Source of the DNA: Tractidigestivibacter scatoligenes
Lineage (GTDB): Bacteria > Actinomycetota > Coriobacteriia > Coriobacteriales > Atopobiaceae
Length of the DNA: 64,000 bases
Assembly: GCF_001494635.1 (NCBI RefSeq)
Contig: NZ_LOJF01000012.1
Span: 1 to 64,000, forward strand
Reading direction: 5' to 3'
Shown here: positions 16,430 through 25,097 of the stretch, piece after piece
How the letters are laid out: every line of letters begins with the position of its first letter
Numbering within the stretch: position 1 is the stretch's first letter
Made by a program: the position numbers and the translations under genes
The notes under the pieces: model-generated
Told to the model about the DNA's origin: nothing
Database searches by the model: none
The model's input: the letters and a program-made list of their open reading frames with translations, nothing else

Positions 16430-17362
16430 ATGAGAGACATCCAAGACACGTGCAAGATCGCCGTGGTGCAGTCGCGACCCCGGCCGTTTGACCGCGACGC
16501 CTGCCTGGCGGGGGCCCTCGATGCCATCCGGCGTGTGGCCGAGGAGCGCCCCAGTGACCTGGTGGTCCTGCCCGAGCTGCTCATCCCGGGCTACCCGCAT
16601 GGCCTGACCTTTGGCTTTGTGGTTGGCGCGCGCGAGCCCGGCAGCAAGGAGCTGTGGAAGCGCTACTACGACGGCTCGGTTGTGGTGGGTGGTCCCGAGA
16701 CCGAGGCAATTGCCGCCGCGGCGCGTGAGACGGGAGTTTGGGTGAGCGTAGGCGTCTCGGAGCGCGATGCCACCTCGGGCACGCTCTATAACACCAACCT
16801 GGTATTTGCGCCAGACGGCCACCTTGACGCATGGCATCGCAAGCTCAAGCCCACCGGCGCCGAGCGCCTGGTGTGGGGCGACGCGCAGGATCACTACTTC
16901 CCCGTGAGCCAGACGCCGTGGGGTCCCATGGGCACGCTCATCTGCTGGGAGAACTACATGCCGCTTGCCCGCGCTGCGCTCTACCAGAAGGGCGTGGCCA
17001 TCTACCTGGCCCCCAACACCAATGGCAACCCCGAGTGGCAGGCAACGGTGGAGCACATCGCCATCGAAGGCCGCTGCTTTGTGGTGAACTGCGCCCCCTA
17101 CCTGGTTCGCGACGACTACCCCGCAGACCTTCTCGCCTTGCCCGAGGTGGCGCGCCTACCCGAGGTGGTATATCGCGGCGGCTCAAGCGTGGTCGACCCG
17201 TTTGGCCACCCGGTGCCCGGCGCCGAGCCGCTGTGGGACACTGACGGCATTCTCTACGCAACGCTCGACATGCAGCAGGTACCGGCGTCCAAGTGGGAAT
17301 TTGACCCCGTGGGCCACTACGCGCGCCCCGACGCCGTGCGCCTCGAGGTGAACGACATCTAG
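16430..17362 (+). CDS. nitrilase (aliphatic/aryl nitrilase branch)
   Basis: A 310-residue enzyme of the nitrilase superfamily, branch 1. The Glu-Lys-Cys triad is Glu49 (VLPELLIPG), Lys138 (WHRKLKPT) and Cys172 (LICWENYMPLA). The LICWEN signature and RKLKPTGAER are typical of nitrilases and cyanide hydratases rather than of amidases. It would convert nitriles such as indole-acetonitrile or phenyl-type nitriles to acids. GGAGG precedes the ATG at 16430; an open extension upstream has no ribosome site. It stands alone between the divergent dioxygenase gene and a repeat cluster. Confidence 0.88.
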   Translation: MRDIQDTCKIAVVQSRPRPFDRDACLAGALDAIRRVAEERPSDLVVLPELLIPGYPHGLTFGFVVGAREPGSKELWKRYYDGSVVVGGPETEAIAAAARETGVWVSVGVSERDATSGTLYNTNLVFAPDGHLDAWHRKLKPTGAERLVWGDAQDHYFPVSQTPWGPMGTLICWENYMPLARAALYQKGVAIYLAPNTNGNPEWQATVEHIAIEGRCFVVNCAPYLVRDDYPADLLALPEVARLPEVVYRGGSSVVDPFGHPVPGAEPLWDTDGILYATLDMQQVPASKWEFDPVGHYARPDAVRLEVNDI

Positions 17363-17371
17363 CGTCCGGCG

Positions 17372-17422
17372 CGGGATTGAGTTACCGGGCAACAGAATTC
17401 CATTGCCCGTCAACTCCATCCC
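17372..17422. repeat. R5 palindromic repeat, copy 1
   Basis: CGGGATTGAGTTACCGGGCAA and its near-complement TTGCCCGTCAACTCCATCCC are separated by about 10 bases containing GAATTCC. It begins 10 bp after the nitrilase stop and may act as its terminator, though no T tract follows. A second copy lies at 23231-23272. Confidence 0.75.
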
Positions 17423-17448
17423 GCCATCAACCGCCGACCTTCTCGCCA

Positions 17449-17532
17449 CGAATTATTGCGCGTTATTCCTGAGAATTTACAGCTCAACTGGCCATATGTC
17501 GCTACAGCGAGAAATATCGCGCAATAATTTCG
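17449..17532. repeat. R2 element, copy C
   Basis: An 84-bp element bounded by CGAATTATTGCGCG and its imperfect complement CGCGCAATAATTTCG. The core AACTGGCCATATG starts at offset 37. It aligns over its whole length with the reverse complement of copy D at 17811-17894. Confidence 0.75.
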
Positions 17533-17625
17533 GCGGGATAGGATAAGAGGGGCTATCGCAGAGCAAGGCGACACACGCCCGTCCCTAAGGTTCGTACCAG
17601 CCCCAGCTGCTCCATCCCTCTTTAC

Positions 17626-17706
17626 GGAGAATAGCTCCTTTTCTTAATACCGATACCGGCTAACTGGGCAAATGTCACCAGCGTTTAAGAAAAGGAGCTA
17701 TTCTCC
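17626..17706. repeat. R2 element, copy A
   Basis: An 81-bp element with 22-bp perfect terminal inverted repeats, GGAGAATAGCTCCTTTTCTT plus AA and their complement. The core AACTGGGCAAATG starts at offset 36. Its arms are unrelated to those of copies C and D, while core and spacing are shared. Confidence 0.85.
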
Positions 17707-17810
17707 AATCCAGTCCAAGTTGATTGGGGGCAAGGCCCTAGGTGAGCCATGGGCTGCGTGTGTCGCCCACGCTGTCGCGCTCCACCCATGCTGTCTCGCG
17801 TTGCATCCTT

Positions 17811-17894
17811 CGAATTTATTGCACGTTATTTCTCGCCATTACGGCATTTGACCAGTTGGCCCATGAAATCTCAGGAATAACGCGCAATAATTCG
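17811..17894. repeat. R2 element, copy D (inverted)
   Basis: An 84-bp element inverted relative to copy C, with outer arms TTATTGCACGTTATTTC and GAATAACGCGCAATAA. On the minus strand its core reads AACTGGTCAAATG at offset 37. The 706 bp from 17363 to 18068 contain R5, R2-C, R2-A and R2-D and no believable gene; the last 170 bp are GC-rich without a recognised feature. Confidence 0.75.
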
Positions 17895-18068
17895 CAGTGG
17901 AGACGCCGGCGGGCGCGGCGGAAGCGTCGGCGAGTGCGGCAAAGGCCGCCGGCGGAGACGCCAGCAGGACTCTCCTGACGCCGGCAGGCCCCTCTCGTAC
18001 GCGCTTGCCGCAACAACGCACGCTTCGGCATCGCGCGCAGAGAATGGCGGAACGCCTGGTGCCCCACA

Positions 18069-18695
18069 CTACCCGCGGTAGTAGTACACCGCAATCTGCG
18101 TGCGGTTGCGCAGCCCCAGCTTGGCGAGAATGGACGAGATGTGATTGCGCACCGTGCCCTCGCTCATATAGAGCGCGGCGGCAACCTCCGCGTTGCTCAT
18201 CCCGTCGGCAATGGCGCGCACCACCTCGCGCTCGCGCTCGGTAAGGCCGCGCATCTCGGGCTCCTCTCGTCTCGGTCGCGCGCCATCGACCGAGAGCGCC
18301 GTCGCCCGCGCAAGCACCTCGCCCTCGAGCACACTCTGGCCAGCCATCACGGACCGCAGCGCCGAAGCGATGGTCGCCACGTCCTGCTTGATGAGGTAGC
18401 CACGCGCGCCCAGCCGCAGTGCACGCACAATGTAGTCATCGTCGGAGAACGTGGTGAGAAAGACCACCCGCGCCGCGGGATCGGCGGCCAGGATCTTCTC
18501 GGCAGCGCTCAGTCCGTCTCCGCCAGGCATCTGGATGTCCATGAGCACCACGTCGGGCTTGCACGCCGAGAAGAGCGAGGCGGCCTCCTCCCCGCTTGTC
18601 CCCGTGCCCGCAACCTCGATGTCCGGCTCCGCGGAGAGAATGGTCGCCAGCGAGCGCACCACAATGGCGTCGTCGTCCACCACGATGACCCTCAT
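18069..18695 (-). CDS. NarL/LuxR-type response regulator
   Basis: A 208-residue two-component response regulator. The receiver has the acidic pair in VVDDD at residues 5-9, the phospho-acceptor Asp in VLMDIQMPGGDG near residue 53, and the conserved Lys in LIKQD near residue 103. The LuxR-type HTH runs from LTEREREVVRAIADGMSNAE to NRTQIAVYYYR at the C-terminus. Its ATG overlaps the stop of the kinase gene (ATGA), so the pair is translationally coupled. The divergent ABC exporter genes are the obvious targets. Confidence 0.93.
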   Translation of the reverse strand: MRVIVVDDDAIVVRSLATILSAEPDIEVAGTGTSGEEAASLFSACKPDVVLMDIQMPGGDGLSAAEKILAADPAARVVFLTTFSDDDYIVRALRLGARGYLIKQDVATIASALRSVMAGQSVLEGEVLARATALSVDGARPRREEPEMRGLTEREREVVRAIADGMSNAEVAAALYMSEGTVRNHISSILAKLGLRNRTQIAVYYYRG

Positions 18696-19789
18696 GCCTG
18701 CCCCTTCCTGGGAATCGACGCAAACACCGAGAAGCGCCGCCCGTCCGACTTCACCAGCAGCGTACCGCCAAGCCCCTCCACGCGCTCGCGCATGCCGCGC
18801 AGGCCCATGCCGCGCCCCTCGAGGCCGGTCACGTCTGCGGGCACGTCGCCGTCGTTCTCGACGCGCAGCTGCCAGATACCGGGAAGCCCCGCAACCCGCA
18901 CCGCCGCATGGCCGGCGTGCGCATGGCGGGCCGCGTTCGTGAGCGCCTCGCGCGTCACGGCAACCAGGCAGCGGCTCACCTCGGAGGACGGCGCAACCTC
19001 AAAGTCGCAGTCCACGGCCACGTGCGCAATTCCGCTCTGGCCGGCAAGCCGGTTGAGCTCCACGCCCACGTCAAGAGCGGAGTCCTCCAGTGCATGGACG
19101 CTCGTGCGCATGGAGGTAAGCGCCTCGCCCAGACCGTCCGAAAGCTCGCCAAGCTCCTCGACGGCGGTGGCGTCATCGCGGTGCACCACCTTGAGCGCCT
19201 CCACTTCGAGCACCAGCCGGGTAAGCTGGTGGCCCACGGAGTCGTGGATCTCTCGCGCGATGCGCGTGCGCTCGGCCAGAGCGGCGGCGTGGGACTCGTA
19301 CGCGCGCGCGTCCTCAAGCTCGCGGTTCTTCTCGCGCAGATCAATGACCTTGTCCTGAAGGTCGTCCTGCAGTCCGTGGAGCTCGCGCTCAAGCCCAACG
19401 GCACGCCCGCACCGCCACGAGAGCACCATCGAGCACGCAACCAGGGCGAGAAGAACCGCCGCCGTGGTCGCGGGCACACCGGCCGCCCACACCCACGCAG
19501 TGCAGCACGGCGCCACCGCCAACGCCCAGCGCGAGCGAATGCGGGGCAGGTCGTAGCAGGTAAGCGGCAGCGCCACCCACGCCCCCGGCACCAGCGCCGC
19601 CAGCGCGCACGCCACGCAGCACACCGCCGCAGCGGCAGCTGACCAGCGCTCGCACACAAGCTCGAAGCACGCACCCGCACCCACGGCAACGAGCAGCGCC
19701 ACCACGCGCACGGCATCCACCGAGCCTGCCAGCACCACAAGTGCCAGACAGGCGAGAAGCACCACGCACTTGTCGGCAATTCTCTCCAT
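18692..19789 (-). CDS. sensor histidine kinase (HisKA_3, DesK/LiaS type)
   Basis: A 365-residue membrane kinase. About four hydrophobic helices fill residues 5-130 with no sizeable extracellular domain, followed by a coiled coil and the HisKA_3 box ERTRIAREIHDSVGHQL, where His is the phosphorylated residue. The ATPase domain shows EALTNAARHAHA and GRGMGLRGMRERV. Kinases of this intramembrane-sensing kind often respond to cell-envelope stress and control linked ABC transporters. The ATG at 19789 starts the first membrane helix; an open extension upstream is less likely. It pairs with the response regulator at 18069. Confidence 0.9.
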   Translation of the reverse strand: MERIADKCVVLLACLALVVLAGSVDAVRVVALLVAVGAGACFELVCERWSAAAAAVCCVACALAALVPGAWVALPLTCYDLPRIRSRWALAVAPCCTAWVWAAGVPATTAAVLLALVACSMVLSWRCGRAVGLERELHGLQDDLQDKVIDLREKNRELEDARAYESHAAALAERTRIAREIHDSVGHQLTRLVLEVEALKVVHRDDATAVEELGELSDGLGEALTSMRTSVHALEDSALDVGVELNRLAGQSGIAHVAVDCDFEVAPSSEVSRCLVAVTREALTNAARHAHAGHAAVRVAGLPGIWQLRVENDGDVPADVTGLEGRGMGLRGMRERVEGLGGTLLVKSDGRRFSVFASIPRKGQA

Positions 19790-19852
19790 GGCCGCAATTA
19801 TACGGACGCCAGGCGCGCCGCCGCAGCTCTTGCCCCCAGCCGGCAAAACCCA

Positions 19853-19864
19853 TGACATTTGTCA
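19853..19864. promoter_or_regulatory. candidate response-regulator site in the kinase/ABC divergent region
   Basis: TGACATTTGTCA is a 12-bp inverted repeat located 64 bp before the kinase start and 90 bp before the ABC ATPase start. A site between divergently read regulator and transporter genes is where a NarL-type regulator would be expected to bind. No clear -35/-10 pair is seen. Confidence 0.35.
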
Positions 19865-19953
19865 CGCCCCACCGGCGCAACCGGTGACGTCGCTCACTTC
19901 CCACGCGCCGCCCACCACGCGACACTTTCACCAGGCAGACGAGAGGAGCCGGC

Positions 19954-20907
19954 ATGGCGTCTAACGAGGCGGTCGTTCGCATTCGCAACCTGGTCAAGCG
20001 CTACGGGGAGCTGGTGGCGGTGGACCACCTGTCGCTGGACATCGCTCCCGGCGAGGTCTTTGGGCTTCTCGGCCCCAACGGCTCGGGCAAGACCACGACC
20101 ATCAACTGCATCCTGCAGCTCCTCTCGTACGACCACGGAGAGATCGAGCTCTTTGGCCAGCCCATGCGCCCCACCAGCTACCAGCTCAAACGCCGCATTG
20201 GCGTGGTTCCGCAGGAGGTCGCCGTCTTTGACGAGCTCACCGTACGCGAGAACGTGGACAGCTTCTGCGCGCTCTACGTGAGAGACCGCGCGCGCCGCCG
20301 CGAGCTGGTCGACGCCGCAATCGACTTTGTGGGGCTCCAGAAATTCGAGGACTTTCGCCCCAAGAAGCTCTCCGGCGGCCTGCTTAGGCGCCTCAACATT
20401 GCCTGTGGCATCGCGCACCGGCCCGAGCTCATCATCATGGACGAGCCCACCGTGGCCGTAGACCCGCAGAGCCGCGAGTCGATCCTCTCGGGCATCGAGC
20501 GCCTAAACGCCGAAGGCACCACCGTGATCTACACCTCGCACTACATGGAGGAGGTCGAGCGGCTCTGCTCGCGCATCATGATTATGGACCACGGCCGCAG
20601 CGTTGCCAGCGGCACCGCCGACGAGCTCAAAGGCATGATCGGCACGGGCGAGAAGGTCTCCGTCGAGGTGGGCGAAATGGACGAGGCGACCCTCGAGCGC
20701 GTGAGGTCCCTCCCCCACGTGCGCTCCGCCGAGGTGGATGCGGGCATGCTGCGCGTGCAGTGTGCCTCGGGCGCGCACAACCTGGCAGACGTCCTGGGCG
20801 TGCTGGCGGAGAACGGCCTCTCATACGGGCGCGTGCTTTCCGAACCGCCTACCTTGAACGACGTCTTCCTCGAGATCACCGGTCGCGCGCTGCGCGATGA
20901 GGCATAG
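19954..20907 (+). CDS. ABC-2 type exporter, ATP-binding protein
   Basis: A 317-residue ABC ATPase of the DrrA/multidrug group. Walker A is LLGPNGSGKTTT near residue 42, the Q-loop QEVAV near residue 88, the signature KLSGGLLRRL near residue 135 and Walker B ELIIMDEPTVAVD. A C-terminal extension of about 90 residues follows the H-loop (YTSHYMEE). GAGAGGAG precedes the ATG. It heads a three-gene unit with two ABC-2 permeases and is divergent from a two-component system that probably controls it. Confidence 0.92.
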   Translation: MASNEAVVRIRNLVKRYGELVAVDHLSLDIAPGEVFGLLGPNGSGKTTTINCILQLLSYDHGEIELFGQPMRPTSYQLKRRIGVVPQEVAVFDELTVRENVDSFCALYVRDRARRRELVDAAIDFVGLQKFEDFRPKKLSGGLLRRLNIACGIAHRPELIIMDEPTVAVDPQSRESILSGIERLNAEGTTVIYTSHYMEEVERLCSRIMIMDHGRSVASGTADELKGMIGTGEKVSVEVGEMDEATLERVRSLPHVRSAEVDAGMLRVQCASGAHNLADVLGVLAENGLSYGRVLSEPPTLNDVFLEITGRALRDEA

Positions 20908-20916
20908 GGGGCAGCA

Positions 20917-22086
20917 ATGCTTGCAAGCCTTAGGGCCAGCGTGCTCTCGCTCGCGCGCGACAAGGCGCTCCTCGTGTGGACGCTGGCCTTCCCCATCATC
21001 ATGACCCTCATCTTCATGGGCATGTTCTCGGGAATCCAGGACGCCTACACCACCGTGGGCTCCACGCTGGGCGTGGTGCGCGACAAGAACTATTCGGCCG
21101 CCATGGGCCTGGATGAGACGATTCAGGCCATCTCTGACCCCACCTCGAGCGACCACATCTGCAACGTGACCTACTACGAAAGCGCGGCAGACGCCGAGGC
21201 TGCCGCCAATGCGACCGAGGTAGATGCCTATCTCACCGTGGACGCGGAGGGCGCGCCGCAGCTCCACGTGACCAACGCGAGCCTCTCCGAGAACGGCACT
21301 CTCCCCACCTCGGTCCTTGCCGAAATCCTGGACACCTACCAGCACACACGCGCGGCGGCCGAGAAGGTCGCGGCCACGCGGCCGGAGCTTCTCGCCACGG
21401 GCGAGGCCATCGGCGCCTTCACCGAGAGCGCCGTCCAGACGGTGCGGCTCACGGCAACCAAGAACCCGCCCAGCCCCGACGCGCGCTACTACTACGCGCT
21501 TCTCGCCATGGCCGCGGGTATGGGGGCAACCGCCGCCATGGTGTCGGTGCGGAGGCTCCTTCCCACTGCAGGGCCGCTTGGCGCCAGGCAGGCGCTTGCT
21601 GCCGTGCCCCGCTGGCGCATGCTTGTGGGCGCGCTTCTCGGCGCGTGGCTCTGCGAGTTTGCGTGCCTACTGGTGGCGGCTCTCTTCATGTGGGGCGTGG
21701 CGGGCGTCTCGTTTGGAAACGACGCCTCTGGCGTGGTGGTTGCCCTTGCGGCGTCCTCGCTCATGGCGTGCGCGGCAGGCACTCTCTGCGGGACCGTCAC
21801 CCGCATGGAGACGAGCATGATATCCGGCATCACCTGCCTGCTCTCGCTCTTCACAGGCCTCTATGGCACGGCATCACAGCAGCTCGCAGACACCATCGAG
21901 ACCTCCGTACCAGCCCTTGCGCACGCAAACCCCCTCTGGCAAACAACCAACAGCTTCTATGCGCTGCTCTACTACGACACGCCCGACGCCTTTCTCGAGA
22001 GCGTTGCCGCACTGCTGATAATGACGCTCGTGTTTCTCGCCCTGGCGTCTTTCCGCCTGAGGAGGACCTCGTATGACCACCTTTAG
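20917..22086 (+). CDS. ABC-2 type exporter permease 1
   Basis: A 389-residue membrane protein of the ABC-2 permease family. One helix near residue 25 (LAFPIIMTLIFMGMF) is followed by a roughly 150-residue extracytoplasmic domain and then five to six helices, the usual layout of exporters for drugs, peptides or envelope compounds. It starts 9 bp after the ATPase gene and its 3' end overlaps the next permease gene by 14 bp. The exported substrate is unknown. Confidence 0.88.
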   Translation: MLASLRASVLSLARDKALLVWTLAFPIIMTLIFMGMFSGIQDAYTTVGSTLGVVRDKNYSAAMGLDETIQAISDPTSSDHICNVTYYESAADAEAAANATEVDAYLTVDAEGAPQLHVTNASLSENGTLPTSVLAEILDTYQHTRAAAEKVAATRPELLATGEAIGAFTESAVQTVRLTATKNPPSPDARYYYALLAMAAGMGATAAMVSVRRLLPTAGPLGARQALAAVPRWRMLVGALLGAWLCEFACLLVAALFMWGVAGVSFGNDASGVVVALAASSLMACAAGTLCGTVTRMETSMISGITCLLSLFTGLYGTASQQLADTIETSVPALAHANPLWQTTNSFYALLYYDTPDAFLESVAALLIMTLVFLALASFRLRRTSYDHL

Positions 22087-23272
22087 GACCTACCTCAAGA
22101 TCTTCCTCTCGCATCGGGTCTACATTGCCATCTACCTGGTCATGCTTTCGCTTGTGGGCGTGGTCATCGGACTTTCCGCGTACTCTGGCAACACTGGCGA
22201 GTTCCAGGTTGCGCCGGCAAACGTTGCCGTGATCGACCGCGACGGCTCTGAGCTCTCCGCCGCGCTGGCGCAGCACGTACTTCAGGGCAACAACCAAGTG
22301 CAGGTGGCGGATGAGAAGCGCGCCATCCAAGACGCCGTAGCGCGCGACCAGGTGAGCTACCTGCTCGTTATTCCCGAGGGATGGGGCGAGGGGCTGCTCG
22401 ACGCCGCGCGGCAGGGCACGCAGGCACCGGACCTGGAGACCTACGTGTCGTACTACTCGAGCATGGGACGCCTGCTGGACATCGAGGTCACCGGCTATGC
22501 CGACGGTCTTTATGGCATGGCATCCACGCTTGGCGGCAGTGCTGAAGACGTGATTGACGCCACGGACGCCGCATGGGAGGGCTCCACCCAAGTGAGCATG
22601 ATTGAGCAGGCCGCGTCGCCCTTGCCCACGAGCATCGTCACGGCAGCGGAGTTTGCCTCGTACCCCATCTTCTCGAGCGCGATGGTCTGCATTGCGGTGC
22701 TCATGTCCTCCGTGGGACGCAGGCCGGTACGCGACCGCAGGCTCGCCTCGCCCGAGCCCGGCCGCGTGCGCAACCTGGCGTTGTTCGGTGCCTGCGTGGC
22801 GATCGCCCTTATCGCCTGGGCGTGGAACTTTGGGCTTGAGGTGGCGGTGCTGGGCGGCTCTGCGCTGGCAAACTCGCCCGTGCAGCTGGCGCTTGTGGGG
22901 GCGGCGCTTCTCGTCTACGCGCTGGTATCGGCGAGCATTGGCTTTCTTGCGGGGCAGCTTGGCGTGAGCGAGAACGCCGCCAACGCGCTGGCGAACATCC
23001 TGGGCATGGTGATGTCATTTCTTGGCGGGGCGTGGACGGGTCTCTCGCTTCTGCCGGACGAGCTTCTCGCCGTGGCGCACTTCACCCCGGCATACTGGGT
23101 GACGCTGGTGGTGGAAGGCGCTGCCGGCATGGGCGAGGTGAGCACCGCGACCGTGTTGCCGCTTGTGGGGAACCTGGGCATCTGCGCCCTGTTCGGCGTG
23201 GCCGCCGTCCTGGTAGGCCTGGCGCTGGGACGGGATTCAGTTACCGGGCAACGGGATTCCATTGCCGGGTGA
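22073..23272 (+). CDS. ABC-2 type exporter permease 2 (C-terminus formed by an R5 repeat)
   Basis: A 399-residue ABC-2 permease paralogous in layout to its upstream neighbour: helix at residues 10-40, large outer domain, then a helical half. The final 13 residues, RDSVTGQRDSIAG, are encoded by a copy of intergenic repeat R5 (23231-23272), which also supplies the stop codon. The repeat therefore seems to have inserted at the original gene end and replaced its last codons. The two permeases probably form a heterodimer with the ATPase at 19954. Confidence 0.88.
   Translation: MTTFRTYLKIFLSHRVYIAIYLVMLSLVGVVIGLSAYSGNTGEFQVAPANVAVIDRDGSELSAALAQHVLQGNNQVQVADEKRAIQDAVARDQVSYLLVIPEGWGEGLLDAARQGTQAPDLETYVSYYSSMGRLLDIEVTGYADGLYGMASTLGGSAEDVIDATDAAWEGSTQVSMIEQAASPLPTSIVTAAEFASYPIFSSAMVCIAVLMSSVGRRPVRDRRLASPEPGRVRNLALFGACVAIALIAWAWNFGLEVAVLGGSALANSPVQLALVGAALLVYALVSASIGFLAGQLGVSENAANALANILGMVMSFLGGAWTGLSLLPDELLAVAHFTPAYWVTLVVEGAAGMGEVSTATVLPLVGNLGICALFGVAAVLVGLALGRDSVTGQRDSIAG
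23231..23272. repeat. R5 palindromic repeat, copy 2 (inside CDS end)
   Basis: CGGGATTCAGTTACCGGGCAA followed by a partial complement, CATTGCCGGGTGAA. It matches R5 copy 1 at 17372-17422 in 19 of the first 20 positions. It encodes the last residues of the upstream permease. Confidence 0.75.
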
Positions 23273-23284
23273 AGCGGTGAAAAG

Positions 23285-23354
23285 CGCAACACATTCGTCG
23301 TTCGAATCTGTATCGACCTGCGCGGGTCACACATTCGGGTTCGAACGTGTGGCG
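23285..23354. repeat. R3 double-hairpin repeat, copy 2
   Basis: CACATTCGTCGTTCGAATCTG, the linker CGACCTGCGCGGGTCACA, then CATTCGGGTTCGAACGTG. The order and most bases match copy 1 at 15325-15396. It lies between the convergent ends of the ABC permease and prfC genes. Confidence 0.8.
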
Positions 23355-23372
23355 GGCACAGGTGCCCACGCG

Positions 23373-24986
23373 CTAGAAGGTGACGTTGCCAAACTCCGAG
23401 AGCTGCAGGTCGGGGTTGTGCTCGATGGCCCAGTCCAGGTTCCAGTCGCTCGTGAACAGCAGCAGGCGGCCGCCGCGCATGTCCTCCACGCGGCACGTCT
23501 CGCGCGTGAGCTTGAGCGTGCGCACGTCCAGCTCGTCGGGCGAGTTCTGGATCCAGCGGATGATCGAGTACGGCAGCGACGTCCTGCTCACCTCGACGTG
23601 GTACTCGCTTCTAAGGCGCTGCTCCAGCACCTCAAACTGCAGCACGCCCACGGCGCCCACAATCACGCTCTCCAGGCCGGTGCCCAGCTCGCGGAAAATC
23701 TGGATCGCGCCCTCCTGCGCCAGTTCCTCCATGCCCTTCACGAACTGCTTGCGCTTGAGGGTGTCCACCTGCGTGATGCGGGCGAAGTGCTCGGGCGCAA
23801 AGGTGGGGATGGGCGGGTACTGCACGCGCATGCCCGGCGCGCAGATGGTGTCGCCAATCGAGAAGAGGCCCGGGTCGAAGAGGCCCACGATATCACCAGC
23901 GTAGGCCTCGTCCACGGTGGCGCGGTCGTCTGCCATCATCGCCGTACCGGTTGCAAGCTTGATGGTTCGGTCGCCCTGCACGTGGTAGGCGTCCATGCCG
24001 CGCTCAAACTTCCCCGAGCAGATGCGCACAAACGCGATGCGGTCGCGGTGCCGACGGTCCATGTTGGCCTGGATCTTGAAGACGAAGCCCGAGAACTCGT
24101 CGCGCGAGGGTTCCACCGGCTCGCCGCTCAGCGTGTCGGTATAGGAGAGCGGCGGCGGGGCCAGGCGCAGGAAGTCCTTGAGGAACGGCTCCACGCCAAA
24201 GTTGGTGAGAGCCGAGCCAAAGAACACCGGGGTCAGACGCCCGTGACGCACGGCATCGAGGTCAAACTCGTTGTCCGCGCCATCGAGCAGCTCGATGTCG
24301 TCCATCAGGTTCTTGTGGTTCTCCTCGCCGATAAGCTCATCCAGCGCGGGATCGCCCAGCTCGGCCTCGATCTCGCCCACCTTCTTGGTGGCGTTAGCGT
24401 GGCCGTCGCCCTCGAACGCAATGACGCGGCGAGAATTGCGGTCAAAGACGCCCTTGAAGTTGCGGCCCGAGCCAATGGGCCAGGTCATGGGGTAGGTTCC
24501 AATCCCCAGGACGTCCTCGATCTCCTCCATGAGGTCGAAGGGGTCGCGCGTGTCGTGGTCGAGCTTGTTCACAAAGGTGAAGATGGGGATGTGGCGCAGC
24601 GTGCAGACCTTGAAGAGCTTGATGGTCTGGGCCTCGACGCCCTTCGCGCCGTCGATGACCATGACCGCCGCGTCCGCCGCCATGAGCGTGCGGTAGGTGT
24701 CCTCGGAGAAGTCCTGGTGACCGGGGGTGTCAAGGATGTTCACGCAGGCGCCGTCATAGGTGAACTGCAGGACGGAGGAGGTCACGGAGATGCCGCGCTC
24801 CTTCTCGATGTCCATCCAGTCAGAGACCGCGTGGCGCGCGCTGGCCTTGCCCTTGACCGAGCCCGCCGTCTGGATGCTGCCGGTGTAGAGCAGGAGCTTC
24901 TCGGTGAGCGTTGTCTTGCCGGCGTCCGGGTGCGAGATTATGGCAAAGGTGCGCCGCGAGGCCACCTGTTCCGCAATGCTAGGCAT
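23373..24986 (-). CDS. prfC: peptide chain release factor 3
   Basis: A 537-residue translational GTPase that recycles class I release factors from terminated ribosomes. G1 is SHPDAGKTTL at residues 18-27, the switch region includes EKERGISVTSSV, G3 is DTPGHQDFS and G4 is NKLDHDTRDP. Downstream domains have the RF3-typical GRNFKGVFDRN insertion and the C-terminal YSIIRWIQN and TSDWNLDWA stretches. Length and start agree with the family. It is read toward the ABC operon, with R3 between the two stops. Confidence 0.95.
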   Translation of the reverse strand: MPSIAEQVASRRTFAIISHPDAGKTTLTEKLLLYTGSIQTAGSVKGKASARHAVSDWMDIEKERGISVTSSVLQFTYDGACVNILDTPGHQDFSEDTYRTLMAADAAVMVIDGAKGVEAQTIKLFKVCTLRHIPIFTFVNKLDHDTRDPFDLMEEIEDVLGIGTYPMTWPIGSGRNFKGVFDRNSRRVIAFEGDGHANATKKVGEIEAELGDPALDELIGEENHKNLMDDIELLDGADNEFDLDAVRHGRLTPVFFGSALTNFGVEPFLKDFLRLAPPPLSYTDTLSGEPVEPSRDEFSGFVFKIQANMDRRHRDRIAFVRICSGKFERGMDAYHVQGDRTIKLATGTAMMADDRATVDEAYAGDIVGLFDPGLFSIGDTICAPGMRVQYPPIPTFAPEHFARITQVDTLKRKQFVKGMEELAQEGAIQIFRELGTGLESVIVGAVGVLQFEVLEQRLRSEYHVEVSRTSLPYSIIRWIQNSPDELDVRTLKLTRETCRVEDMRGGRLLLFTSDWNLDWAIEHNPDLQLSEFGNVTF

Positions 24987-25097
24987 GTGCTTCCCATCTT
25001 GTTTCTATGCAACTGACCTCGCGTATTGTAGCTAACACAGGGCAGTGTGCGCCGCATTGCACAAAATGCCGAGACGGACGAGGGCTGGCGGGTGGGC

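Noticed and set aside
17742-17978. ORF of 78 codons in the repeat hub
   Set aside because: It spans R2 copy D and GC-rich filler, has no ribosome site and no recognisable protein pattern.
1645-23063. TTCTCG-type motif as a polar KOPS/AIMS or Chi-like skewed signal
   Set aside because: In the first 23 kb both orientations are common, so there is no strong strand polarity within this window; only the excess itself is reported.
23262-25016. 584-codon plus-strand open frame opposite prfC
   Set aside because: It is the complement of the well-supported RF3 gene and shows no protein family pattern.
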